Assembly (NCBI GenBank): GCA_960531495.1
Contig: OY482854.1
Coordinates: 33,241,293-33,305,292, forward strand
Reading direction: 5' to 3'
From: Zeus faber
Lineage: Eukaryota > Chordata > Actinopteri > Zeiformes > Zeidae
DNA: 64,000 bases
Each line of letters starts with the position of its first letter. Within the stretch, counting starts at the first letter, position 1. The translations under genes and the position numbers were made by a program. The notes under the pieces were generated by a model, which was not told the DNA's origin, did no database searches, and worked only from the letters and a program-made list of their open reading frames with translations. Shown piece by piece: positions 1 through 9,915 of the stretch.

Positions 1-835
1 GGGACCGAGAGCAGTACAGCACGTGTTGAGCCGCCCCCACAGCACCCCCCGATGTGGAGGTAGTGGCGGAGCGGCCGCCGGAGCCTCCATGTGCAGGAGA
101 ACAGTTGAAATGTGGAACGGAAGAAAAGAAAATCAGTCTGAGCAAAGCGCTGCTTAATCACCAGGACTCTGAGTAACCACAGGCAGAGCAAAGTGGGTTA
201 ATGACGCTGCAATCAGAAACGTCCAACTGAACAAGTCATTTCATGTTTTACTGACTCAAATCTTATTAAGTGGAACCGTTTGCCAATGGATGCTTCCAAA
301 TTCCTATAAACTTGATTTAAGATGTGAGGTGATCATCTGGAGACCACACCTGAGATTCATTCTCAAAACAGATCAAACTGCACAACGTGTTTCATGTTTC
401 TTTCTGTTCTGTCCTGGAATTCCGTCGGCCGACCGGGCTCCGTCCAGGTTCGGCTTTTAGTTTTGGAACTGTGGAGTTACCTCATAGTGTTGTGAAGCAC
501 AGAGATGATCAGAGGTTCTGGTCTGGGCTGGTTCCCTCAGGACCAACCATCTTGGCTGACGTCAGGTTAATCACAGTAAACTGCAGCAACAGGAAGTCCT
601 TTGGCCACAAAACTCTTTTGCAAATACTGTGCGAGATACTTTCCACGGTTAATCAACAGAGCCCTGATTGGCTTGTTCCGTTCTCTGGAACGAGGAAAAC
701 CACGCGATGTATAACAGAAGTGGGTAACTGGACTCCGAACGAGTCGACATTCACCACATCACAGCGTTGCCGTGGTGATTCGCTGTGTTTCTGTGGGAAA
801 GCCTCGTCTCAGCCGCTCAGCGAAACTTTCTGCAA
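1..835 (+). other. Presumed fat4 intron, no feature seen
   Basis: This stretch lies upstream of the first recognisable fat4 exon, so it should be intronic if the gene continues upstream. An open frame at 387-977 runs into the minisatellite that follows and has no cadherin, EGF or laminin-G features. I see no exon, RNA gene or known repeat. Confidence 0.5.
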
Positions 836-1640
836 CAGGAGGCGGAATGAACGCGGCGTGAGGTGGAGTGAACGCTGCGTGAGGCGGAGTGAAGGCGGCG
901 TGGGGCGGAGTGAAGGCGGCATAAGGCGGAGTGAAGACGGCGTGAGGCGGAGTAAAGGCGGAGTGAAGGCGGCGTGAGGCGGAGTGAAGTCGGCGTGAGG
1001 CGGAGTGAAGGCGGAGTGAGGCGAGGTGAAGACGGCGTGAGGCTGAGTGAAGGCGGAGTGAAGGCGGCGTGAGGCGCAGTGAAGGCGGCGTGAGGCGGAG
1101 TGAAAGAGGCGTGAGGCGCAGTGAAGGCGGCCTGAGGCGGAGTGAAGGCGGCGTGAGGCGGAGTGAAAGAGGCGTGAGGCGGAGTGAAGGCGGCGTGAGG
1201 CGGAGTGAAGGCGGCGTGAGGCGGAGTGAAAGAGGCGTGAGGCGGAGTGAAGGCGGCGTGAGGCGGAGTGAAAGAGGCGTGAGGCGCAGTGAAGGCGGCG
1301 TGAGGCGGAGTGAAGGCGGCGTGAGGCGGAGTGAAAGAGGCGTGAGGCGGAGTGAAGGCGGCGTGAGGCGGAGTGAAGGCGGCGTGAGGTGGAGTGAAAG
1401 AGGCGTGAGGCGGAGTGAAGGCGGCGTGAGGCGGAGTGAAGGCGGCGTGAGGCGCAGTGAAGGCGGCCTGAGGCGGAGTGAAGCGGCGTGAAGGCGGCGT
1501 GAGGCGGAGTGAAGGCGGCGTGAGGCGGAGGGAAGGCGGCGTGAGCTGCAGGGAAGGCGGCGTGAGGCTGAGTGAAGGTGGCGTGAGGTGGCGTGAGGTG
1601 GAGCAAGGCGGAGTGAATGTAGATGAGGCGCGGTGAGGCG
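836..1640. repeat. GC-rich 21-bp minisatellite in fat4 intron
   Basis: Tandem units close to GGCGGAGTGAAGGCGGCGTGA (21 bp, seven codons) run for about 800 bp, roughly 38 copies. Variants include GAAAGAGGCGTGAGG and a cytosine change giving GGCGCAGTGAA. Because the unit length is a multiple of three, long open frames appear on both strands with heptapeptide repeats. They are products of the repeat, not genes. The array is CpG-rich, unlike the intron around it. Confidence 0.9.
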
Positions 1641-2001
1641 GAGTCATTATCCCCTGATGTCATGGTTCTCCCTTGAAGTGTTGCAGAATGTTGTGTTTCT
1701 CAGTTTGGGGGAAGGAGGAGACATGAGCTTGTGATGTTGCTTCAACACTCTCAATGAATTCAAAACATGCAGAGAGTGTGAGGACATGATCCAGTTCGAT
1801 CCAGTTGGTCCAGTTCGATCCCGTGGGGGTGGATCTGCCTTTTCAACACTTTCTCATACTTTTTAAAAATCTCTGTTTGTCAGCGAAGCCACAGTTCTAA
1901 AGCAGGAATGTTGCACATCTGGAGAAACTCTCAGCGGAGAAGAGGAGGAGATGTTTGCTACAGATATTGTACACATAAATATATACAGTATATATACTGT
2001 A

Positions 2002-2032
<31 letters not shown>

Positions 2033-2225
2033 TGTAAATTTCCCCCTTGTGGGACTAATAAAGGTTTATCTTATCTTATCTTATATGATACTATATGCAT
2101 ATACGGTATAATATATACAACAAAATTATACAATTACTCAGGTTTCCCGTTTTTATGCTGTTCATCAGGTGTGTGTGTGTATAAAGGGGTATGACAAATG
2201 ACATACTGTAAATGTGTGTGTGCAG
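1641..2225 (+). other. fat4 intron sequence before exon A
   Basis: Non-coding sequence with a TA tract near 2009-2031, a retroposon tail at 2031-2084 (separate entry) and a TG-rich stretch ending in the acceptor of exon A. No other gene or element is recognised. Confidence 0.5.
2031..2084 (+). mobile_element. 3' tail of a LINE/SINE retroposon
   Basis: The sequence reads AATTTCCCCCTTGTGGGACT, then AATAAAGG, then repeated TTATC units. This is the usual 3' terminus of fish non-LTR retroposons, which end in a short tandem tail. Only the tail is recognisable; a TA tract precedes it. The exact family is not assigned. Confidence 0.55.
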
Positions 2226-2311
2226 GCAGCGTCTCTCACGGTGGACGTGTGTGGTGAGGACCAGGAGCCTGGATACTGTGCTGTGAGCAACGTGGCCATA
2301 CACACTGACTG
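2226..2311 (+). CDS. fat4: fat4 exon A: part of first laminin-G domain
   Basis: The 86-bp exon is bounded by a TGCAG acceptor and a GTGAGA donor. It encodes AASLTVDVCGEDQEPGYCAV and continues SNVAIHTDW. This matches what I know of the vertebrate FAT4 ectodomain near its first laminin-G domain, where an ENQEPGYC-type motif occurs. The exon ends two bases into a tryptophan codon (phase 2), and the next exon supplies the missing G. A second AG at 2228-2229 could also serve as acceptor, so the start is less certain than the end. The preceding exon was not found and is presumably upstream of the window. Confidence 0.8.
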
Positions 2312-2317
2312 GTGAGA

Positions 2318-2323
2318 TACACA

Positions 2324-2378
<55 letters not shown>
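2318..2378. repeat. (CA)n microsatellite
   Basis: An almost pure CA tract begins a few bases after the exon A donor. It makes long cysteine/valine open frames on the other strand that are not genes. Confidence 0.95.
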
Positions 2379-2380
<2 letters not shown>

Positions 2381-2682
2381 ACGCTGCAGGTCCATGATGT
2401 CCAGCTCTACAGACCTTGTGATCAGTGGTGATTCAATGTCATTGGCCCTGGATGTGACAGTGGAGCAGCTGCTGCTGTGTTTCCTGCATCTTTCCTGCAC
2501 ACGCTCTGTTCACACACCTTCCAGCTTCTCTGTCCTTCAAGAGCACATCAAACATGTTCAAATCAACCTTTGTTCACCGGTAACTGTACGCACCACCATG
2601 TTGTCATGACACGCAAGTATGAGGTGTCGTTTGATTCTCTGGATGCTTGTGTGTGTGTGTGTGTGTGTGTGTGCCCGTGCAG

Positions 2683-2859
2683 GATCCTGGATGTGCAGCC
2701 CAACCGGCTCTCAGTGGGCGGGGTCCGCTCCGTGGAGCCCCTCCTCCACCGCCGCCAGGTCTCCACCCACGACTTCCTGGGCTGCATCATGGAGCTGGCG
2801 GTGAACGGACGCCCCCTGGAGCCCAGCCAAGCCCTGGGGGCCCGGGGGGTGCTGGACAG
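2683..2859 (+). CDS. fat4: fat4 exon B: end of first laminin-G domain
   Basis: This 177-bp exon follows a TG-rich tract ending in GTGCAG and is followed by a GTGGGG donor. Its first G completes the tryptophan begun in exon A. It then encodes ILDVQPNRLSVGGVRSVEPL and, further on, DFLGCIMELAVNGRPLEPSQ. The pattern GCIxEhxVNGxxL is the standard end of a laminin-G domain, including the conserved cysteine. Laminin-G domains in Fat cadherins lie between the cadherin repeats and the membrane. The exon ends after AG (phase 2). The intron after exon A is only 371 bp. Confidence 0.93.
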
Positions 2860-3240
2860 GTGGGGCCTCCACTCAGTCCTCCTCCAACACCTCCTTCACC
2901 CTTCTCTTCATCCACCGCTCACCTTCATCTGTTCCACCAATCACCTTCTTTATCCATCGCCTCCTCCACCCTCCACCTCCTCCACCCTTCTCATCACACA
3001 CTCCGGTTGAGACTGGCTCTTCATCTTATTTCTCATTTCCTCTCTGATGTTGAAGACAGACTCTTTGGGAAAATCTGTTTCCTCCACATAAAAGCAGATT
3101 TTCTTCTTTTCTCAAAGCATCTCAGTGCTGTGAATACATCCTTTAATATGCTAATGTCCTGCCCCCCAGCGCTCCAGTGTTCAGGACCCCCAGCTGGCTG
3201 CCATTTAGCTGACTGCTTCTGTGCCTGTCTGAATATCTGT

Positions 3241-3270
3241 CTGACTGTCCTTTATCTATCAATCTATCTG

Positions 3271-3368
<98 letters not shown>

Positions 3369-3437
3369 CATCTATCCATCTGTCTGTCTGTCTGTCTGTC
3401 TATCTATCCGCCTGTCTGTCTGTCTATCCATCTATCC

Positions 3438-3485
<48 letters not shown>

Positions 3486-3537
3486 GTCTATCTGTCCGTC
3501 CGTTTGTCTGTCTGTCTGTCTGTATGTCTGTCTATCA
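3241..3537. repeat. (TCTG)n/(TCTA)n tetranucleotide tract in intron
   Basis: Nearly 300 bp of TCTG units mixed with TCTA and TCCA. The reverse sense (AGAC) briefly resumes just after 3540. It lies in the 1.3-kb intron between exons B and C. Confidence 0.95.
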
Positions 3538-3794
3538 GTTCAAAAGACAGACAGACAGTGTAAGTAGTGTAGGCAGTTTGAGAGACCTTGACATAGAGAC
3601 TTTGATGATGTTTTGGACGTGACCATCGTTCATGATTCATTTTCATGATCTTGACACAGTAAATAGATGAGAAGGATCATCATTCATGTGGATAATCATT
3701 GATGTGGAACCACGGCTCAGAAGGAGCATTGATGAGATCAGTAGGACAGTCAATGAAGTTCAGAAAACTGCACTGTAATCGATTCTTGAGGTCT

Positions 3795-4135
3795 TGATGT
3801 CTGAAGGTCTGAACGGTCTGAAAGTCTTGAAGGTCTCGAAGGTCTTGAAGGTCTTGAAGGTCTTGAAGGTCTTGAAGGTCTTGATGTCTGAAGGTCTTGA
3901 AGGTCTGAAGGTCTTGAAGGTCTTGATGTTTTAAGGTCTGAAGGTCTGAAGGTCTGAAGGTCTTGAAGGTCTGAAGGTCTTGGAGGTCTTGATGTCTGAA
4001 GGTCTGAAGGTCTGAAGGTCTTGAAGGTGTGAAGGTCTTGAAGGTCTTGATGTCTGAAGGTCTAAAGGTCTGAAGGTCTTGAAGGTCTTGAAGGTCTTGA
4101 AGGTCTTGACGTGTGAAGGTCTTGAAAGTCCTCCT
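3795..4135. repeat. 10-bp minisatellite GAAGGTCTTG in fat4 intron
   Basis: Degenerate tandem units of GAAGGTCTTG, with variants such as GATGTCTGAAGG, run for about 340 bp. The array ends about 35 bp before the acceptor of exon C, so it lies close to where a branch point would be expected. Confidence 0.85.
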
Positions 4136-4171
4136 GAGGTCTTAGTCTCTGGTTCCCTGGTTCCTCTCCAG

Positions 4172-4296
4172 ATGTCCCAGACTGGAAGGAGCCTGCACCA
4201 CCAGTCCTTGTCGTCATGGAGGAACCTGCCTGGATCTCTGGTCCTGGCAGCAGTGCCAGTGCGTGGACGGCTTCACCGGAAAGTTCTGCGAGAAGT
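4172..4296 (+). CDS. fat4: fat4 exon C: EGF-like domain
   Basis: The 125-bp exon begins after TTCCTCTCCAG. Its first A completes an arginine codon from exon B. The protein reads [20 protein letters not shown], then [10 protein letters not shown], then [11 protein letters not shown]. The cysteine order and the GFTGKFCE ending are diagnostic of an EGF-like repeat, and the WSWQQC motif is as I recall it from vertebrate FAT4. The donor is an excellent GTGAGT at 4297, leaving one base (phase 1). In the mature protein this domain separates the two laminin-G domains outside the cell. Confidence 0.93.
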
Positions 4297-5021
4297 GTGA
4301 GTCTGCTGACGCTGCAGCCATTAATTCACATTTCATCATGACTATTTATGAATCCTGACTGTGACTCATCTAATTGCACCATGTTCCTTAAAATAGTCTC
4401 AGCTGCACTTGAAGCTTTGTTTTATGTTATTTTTATACCTAGTTTCATAACGACCTTGAGCCTCCGCCGTATAACCCAATATACTGTGAAGAAATAACTC
4501 CATAAAGGCGTCACGGCCTGCACCCCCTTCACGCTGCAGGTTCCAAACTAAAAGAGGAAACTTCCAGAACGTTCCTCAGCGGAGCACCAACACTCCACTG
4601 GTTCTGTTTGGAGCCGTTCCACCATTGAGTCTAAATGGACAAAACAAAGCCATCGTTCCTGTTTTCCATTTTCATTTCAACTTCTTTGAGAGTGTGATTT
4701 GGCTTCTCTTAACGTGGCACAGGCCCTCTGACCTCCACCTCCACCTCCATTAACATGGCTCCATCTTCAAGGTTGGATGAGGGTGTGACCCTTGTGAAAC
4801 CCACACGGCTGATCATTCAAAATGGTCGTTCAGCAATACCTGCGCTTGTTTTCTCGTAACTAGGCTGACGGTGTATTTCACCGGTTCTGTCCAAATTGAA
4901 GTTGTCACGAAGAACTGCAAAAGTACAAGGATGTCAAACACAAACCTGTTGGTGCTGATAAATATCTATCGTCTGTGGGTGGAGGAAGGGGTTTCAGTTT
5001 TCTTTCGCTCCGTCCTTCCAG
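4297..5021 (+). other. fat4 intron C-D
   Basis: A 725-bp intron from GTGAGT to the acceptor CTTCCAG. Unique sequence with no repeat or RNA gene seen. An open frame at 4871-5305 reads through the acceptor into exon D; only the exon part is coding. Confidence 0.75.
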
Positions 5022-5239
5022 ACATCTCGGCGGACACGGCGCTGTCTCTGGACGGGACCGGTCGCCTGGACTACGCCCTGCGTCAGGGACCCAAGCGGGA
5101 CTTCCTGCTAAAGCAGGCGCTGCAGGGCGCGACCTCTGACCCCAGCCGGCCCAGCAGCCTGGAGGTGAAGTTCAGAACCAGGAGCAAGAGCGGAACTCTG
5201 CTCCACATCCAGGAGAGCAGCAACTACACCACCATCAAG
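5022..5239 (+). CDS. fat4: fat4 exon D: start of second laminin-G domain
   Basis: The 218-bp exon lies between a CTTCCAG acceptor and a GTAAGA donor. It completes the codon begun in exon C and ends in phase 0. It encodes ISADTALSLDGTGRLDYALR, then SLEVKFRTRSKSGTLLHIQE, then SSNYTTIK. The string hhxFRTRSxxGhLhH is the hallmark of the first half of a laminin-G domain. The strand order then continues in exon E. Sequence and domain order agree with vertebrate FAT4. Confidence 0.93.
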
Positions 5240-5240
5240 G

Positions 5241-5455
5241 TAAGAGAGGGATGGATGGAGGAAGGGAGGGGTGGAGGGATGGGGGGGTGGGGGATGGAGT
5301 GGTAGAGCGATGGGGGAGTGGGGGGTTAAAGGGATGGGGGGTGGAGGGATAGGGGGGTGGGGGTGGAGGGATGGAGGGGTGGGGGGATGGGGGGTGGAGG
5401 GATGGGGGGATGGGGGGTGGAGGGATGGGGGGTGGAGGGATGGAGCTTTGTCCTC
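5241..5455. repeat. G-rich minisatellite with quadruplex potential
   Basis: Units such as GGATGGGGGGTGGAGGGA repeat for about 210 bp right after the exon D donor. There are many runs of three to seven guanines on the sense strand, so both the DNA and the pre-mRNA could form G-quadruplexes. Confidence 0.9.
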
Positions 5456-5504
5456 CAGACCACAGAGGTGGAGCTGTGCTTCTGCAGGTTCTGTTCTGAG
5501 CAGC

Positions 5505-5623
5505 TTCTCTCTCTCTGTCTCCTCTCTCTCTCTGTCTCTCTCTCTCTGTCTGTCTCTCTCTCTCTGTCTCTCTCTGTCTCCTCTCTCTCTCTGTCTCTCT
5601 CTGTCTCTCTCTGTCTGTCTCTC

Positions 5624-5664
<41 letters not shown>

Positions 5665-5675
5665 GTCTGTCTCTC

Positions 5676-5717
<42 letters not shown>

Positions 5718-5718
5718 A
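5505..5718. repeat. (TC)n/(TCTG) polypyrimidine tract
   Basis: About 210 bp of CTCTCTCTGTCTC repeats in the intron between exons D and E. The sense strand is almost pure pyrimidine, and serine/leucine open frames here are repeat products. Confidence 0.95.
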
Positions 5719-5782
5719 AAGCTTTATTTACATCAGTGATCAGCAGTTGGTCTCAAGAAACTGAAAATAAGACCTAAGAACT

Positions 5783-5912
5783 GTGTGTATCAGTGTGTGT
5801 GTGTGTGTGGGGGGGGGGGGGGGTGTGTGTGTGTGTGTGTGTGTGGGGGGGGGGGGGGTGTGTGTGTGGGGGGGGTGTGTGTGTGGGGGGCTGTGTGTGT
5901 GTGTGTGTGAGC
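5783..5912. repeat. Alternating (TG)n and poly-G tracts
   Basis: TG dinucleotide runs alternate with blocks of up to about 14 consecutive guanines. This is the third low-complexity tract in the same 1.3-kb intron. Confidence 0.92.
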
Positions 5913-6126
5913 AGAGGAGGCTGTGATTGGTTCTCCAGCTTGGGGGGCTTCAGTGTTCTTTGGCTCGGACACAAACCCTTTTTTTTCCGTCTCATTTTAA
6001 ATCAATTTGTCCGGAAGCGACTTATCACCGCTGATTTCTGCCTCTTTGAAATGCGCCGAGTGGGATTCTTTTTCCATCGAGGTTGGAAACACAAATATGA
6101 GATTACCATACGCAGAGCGAGCCGCA

Positions 6127-6190
6127 GACCCCGGGCGGGGCCGCGGACCCCGGGCGGGGCCACGGACCCCGGGCGGGGCCGCAGACGGGG
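6127..6190. repeat. Short GC-rich tandem repeat
   Basis: About four copies of an 18-bp unit close to CCCCGGGCGGGGCCGCGG, an island of CpG in an otherwise AT-leaning piece of intron. Confidence 0.85.
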
Positions 6191-6328
6191 CCGCATTCAT
6201 TTATTTTAAAGCTGTGGAGAGAAATGTGTCTGAAGGAGGGAGATGATAGTATCGATCATCTGAGCAGGCTGCTTCCTCCGGGAACATTTACAAGAAGGAA
6301 CTGCAGATATACTTATATACTGTGTGTA

Positions 6329-6336
<8 letters not shown>

Positions 6337-6370
<34 letters not shown>
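6337..6370. repeat. (TA)n microsatellite
   Basis: A pure TA run of about 34 bp in the intron, 150 bp before exon E. Confidence 0.95.
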
Positions 6371-6375
<5 letters not shown>

Positions 6376-6519
6376 TTATAAAGTAGAATAGAAATACAAT
6401 TAAACAAAGGAGCTTTGAAGCTTTGTTCGTGTCTCATTAACTAATACACTTAAATAACTATTTCAAAACAAACTGTCTGTCCACTCATCCACTGGCTCCG
6501 CCCCCTTCTCTTCTCTCAG

Positions 6520-6781
6520 CTGAAGAACGGCGTCGCCCACTACGTTTCAGATGTGGGTGTGGCAGGGAAGGTGGAGCGCTCCGTGGGCGACGTGGTGCTG
6601 TCGGACGGGCAGTGGCACACCCTGCGGCTGGTGAAGAACGGCTCCTCCACCTCGCTGAGGGTGGATGGCAGCCACGCCCGTCTGGTGCAGCACGCCACCC
6701 AGGACTTTGGAGGTCTGCAGGTGCTCACCCTGTCCCTGGGGGGCGTGCCGCCTGGCCCCGCCCAGCAGAAGACGGCTGCAG
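6520..6781 (+). CDS. fat4: fat4 exon E: core of second laminin-G domain
   Basis: The 262-bp exon follows a TTCTCTCAG acceptor in phase 0 and ends one base into a glycine codon before GTGAGC (phase 1). It encodes VAHYVSDVGVAGKVERSVGD, then VVLSDGQWHTLRLVKNGSST, then QDFGGLQVLTLSLGGVPP. LSDGQWHTLRL is the central laminin-G signature, and the FGGLxxLxLGG motif matches the calcium-site strand region of FAT family domains. The alanine/glycine join TAAGFDGC to exon F is as expected for FAT4. The intron before it is 1,280 bp and repeat-filled. Confidence 0.94.
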
Positions 6782-8011
6782 GTGAGCTGGTAGAGGTTTG
6801 GGTGGGTGAAGGTTGGGAGTTGGGGTTAGGGTTAGGTGTATGTAAGGGTTGTGTTTGTTTCCATGTCGGTTAATAGTCATAGTACACGTGAGGAATACTG
6901 CTCTAAAAGAAAAGAAGCTTCAATGAATGGAGAGATTTTAAAAGGTTTTGCTGTGATTTGTGTAGCGTTTTTTTTTTGTCGTTTATATGTCGTTCGGTGT
7001 TCCTCAAAGTGTGTTCTTGAAAACACGGAACACAAGGTCTCATTCTGCTGCTCGGCTGAAGACCATGTTTGGTCTCAGGCCAGACGGACTCTTAGGACCC
7101 GGCGCTGTCTCTGCTTTTATTTGACATTGGCAAAATTTACCTCTCTTGAATTTACAGTAGTTTACGAAATGTTTCTTTATCGAAGCATCATTTCTGGACT
7201 CATAACTAATATTATATTTGATGTGACTTTATCCTGGAACGCCCAGCTACTTCCTCTGGCTGCATTTCGACTTAAATGACATGTCAAATGTCACCCGTCC
7301 GACGTGGAAATGCTTTAGATCGGGTTAAAGTGAGTTCGTCCAGAGGGAGGGGAGGTACATTTCAGAATTTCAAGGGAGGGAAAAAAATCATCGAATACTG
7401 TCAACTATTATGGTAAAAAAACAGCAATTTGAATGATTTGTCGACCTCCTTTACACAAGAACCGGCGTCTATCTCAAGATCACCATGTGCTGAGCAGGCA
7501 GGACCGTCTTGGACACCATGAGAGTTGAGCATTTGCTTTGTGAGAGCTAATGAAAAGAAACAAATGGATTTAATCTGCTCTGGGTTAAATTCAATAAAAA
7601 TCTATTTGCATCAGTGAGGCGGTGAGGTTGTTAGCAATACACAAGGAAAAAGAATCAGACGCAGAAACTTTCATCAAACCCAGATGTTTGTTTTCAAGTC
7701 TCTGACGATGAATTCCCTTGAAACAAAGCTGATGATTTTGGAACATAATCATATTTCTTCTGTCAAATTTGCTCCTGACTGATTCCGCCTATTTTAAAAT
7801 GTGATTAGTCGAGGAACTGTTGTGCGTTGTTTGTCCTTCGCTTGAACCAATTACTCGACTAAACAAAACTCAAGGTCTGATTATAGCTTTCAGTTCCTGC
7901 TATTGACCAGGAAATTATCCAGCCTTTAGAGACATTTGAAATGTCAGTCGGCCATGCTACTCTGGCTGTTTCCTGTTATCTGAATCTGCTCTTCCTCTCA
8001 TTCTCTCGCAG
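6782..8011 (+). other. fat4 intron E-F
   Basis: A 1,230-bp intron of mostly unique sequence, bounded by GTGAGC and CTCTCGCAG. A short GGGGTTAGGGTTAGG motif sits near 6823. An open frame at 6836-7279 shows no known domain and is treated as chance. Confidence 0.8.
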
Positions 8012-9915
8012 GCTTTGACGGCTGCTTGGTCTACATCAAATACAATGGCGAGAATCTGCCCTTCACCGGGGAACACAGCCTCGTCACCTTAACCAAGACC
8101 AGCAACTCGGTGAAGATTGGCTGCCGCGGCCCCGACCTCTGCGAGAGCAGCCCCTGCTGGGACGGGCTGATGTGTGTCAACCACTGGTACACCTACCAGT
8201 GCGTCCCCCCCGGGGACTGTGCCTCCAGCCCCTGCCAGAACCAGGGGAGCTGTGTGCCGGAGCCCCGCTCGGGCTTCACCTGCGCCTGCTCCGAGTTCTA
8301 CACAGGGAAGACTTGCGAGACGCTGGTGGCTTGTCTGGGTGTCCAGTGCCCCCAGGGGACACTCTGCAAAAGTGCCAACAACGGCGGCTTCGTCTGCAGC
8401 CCAAGCCCCACGGCGGACGAGCTGGTCCTCCCCATCTGGGCCGTGCCCGCCATTGTGGGTAGCTGTGCCACGGTGCTTGCCCTGGTGGTGCTCAGCCTCA
8501 TATTGTGCAACCACTGCAGGGATCGCAATAAGATTAAAGTGCCAAAAGAGCCCAAGGAGAAGAAGCCCAAAGAGAAGAAGAAGAAAAAGAAGGGCAGCGA
8601 GAATGTGGCCTTCGATGACCCCGATAATATCCCGCCATATGGGGACGACATGACGGTGCGGAAGCAACCGGAGGGGAACCCCAAACCTGACATCATCGAG
8701 AGGGAGAATCCTTACTTGATCTACGAAGAGACTGACATCTCCCACAACACCGAGACCATCCCCAGCGCTCCCTGCGTCCCCTGCAACGGGCCAGAGGCCG
8801 ATATTGAACACTATGACATTGACAACGCCAGTAGCATTGCCCCATCGGACGCTGACATCATCCAGCACTATAAGCAGTTCCGCAGCCACACGCCCAAGTT
8901 CTCCATCCAGAGGCACAGTCCGCTGGGCTTCGCCCGACAGTCCCCCCTGCCTCTGGGGGCAACAAGCTACACCTACCAGCCTCAGTACAGCCAAGCGCTG
9001 AGGTCTACCCCGCTCAGCCACTCCCACTCTGCCTGCCCCACTCCAAACCCTCTTTCTAGACACAGTCCGGCCCCGTTCACCAAACCTTCCTCTTTTTACC
9101 GCAACACTCCAACCAGGGAGTTGAATCTCTCACGGAGGGAGGGGAGTCCGCTGGAACTGCACGGGGATGTGTGCCAACCGCCCCCCATCTTCAACTATGC
9201 CACCCGATTGGGGAGGCGCAGCAAGAGCCCACAGACCATGGCAGGCCACGGCCACACCTCCAGGCCCGGCAGCCGGCTCAAACAGCCCATTGAGCAGATC
9301 CCCCTGGAGACAGGGCCTCCGGTGGGGCTGTCCATCGAGGAGGTGGAGCGGCTCAACACACCGCGTCCACGCAACCCCAGCATCTGCAGCGCCGACCACG
9401 GACGCTCCAGCTCAGAGGAGGACTGCCGCAGGCCACTGTCCAGGGTCCGCAACCCGGCTGATGGCATCCCGGCCCCCGAGTCCTCCTCAGAGAGCGACTC
9501 CCACGACTCCTTCACCTGCTCGGAGATGGAGTACGACCGGGAGAAACCCGTCGCTTACGGCTCCCGGGTGCCGAAACTCTCGCAGGTCAATGAGTCGGAT
9601 GCTGACGACGAGGACTACGGCGGGAGGCTGAGGCAGCGGCGGTACTCCAGCCGCAGGGCGGAAGGCGGCCCGGGAGCCGCCCAGATGCCCCCGACTGAAC
9701 ACCACCACACCCTGCCCCACAAACTGGGTCAGCAAGCTGGGAGCTTCAACTGGGACAATCTGTTGAACTGGGGCCCTGGTTTTGGACATTATGTGGATGT
9801 TTTCAAGGACTTGGCCCTGCTCCCGGAGAACGCGGCGGCGAAAGACATTGAAATGAACAGTGGGGATGGGTCAGTAACCATTCTGAACGAAGGAGAGGCG
9901 GAGCAATATGTATGA
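8012..9915 (+). CDS. fat4: fat4 last coding exon: EGFs, membrane span, cytoplasmic tail
   Basis: This 1,904-bp terminal exon starts after CTCTCGCAG and completes the glycine codon of exon E. Order: GFDGCLVYIKY and KIGCRG end laminin-G 2; EGF-like repeats follow (CESSPCWDG and CASSPCQNQGSC to YTGKTCE, nt 8138-8320), then a shorter CLGVQCPQGTLC module. The membrane span is PIWAVPAIVGSCATVLALVV plus LSLILC (nt 8431-8508). A basic stop-transfer run KEKKPKEKKKKKKG follows. The roughly 470-residue tail holds SENVAFDDPDNIPPYGDDMT, ASSIAPSDADIIQHYKQFRS, SIEEVERLNTPRPRNPSICS and FNWDNLLNWGPGFGHYVDVF, and ends GEAEQYV. These blocks are those of vertebrate FAT4, a Dachsous receptor in planar polarity and Hippo signalling at the cell surface. 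The frame is intact, with no sign of decay. Confidence 0.97.

Noticed and set aside
387..977. 196-codon open frame at the start of the window as an upstream fat4 exon
   Set aside because: No cadherin, EGF or laminin-G pattern, and its end runs into the 21-bp minisatellite.
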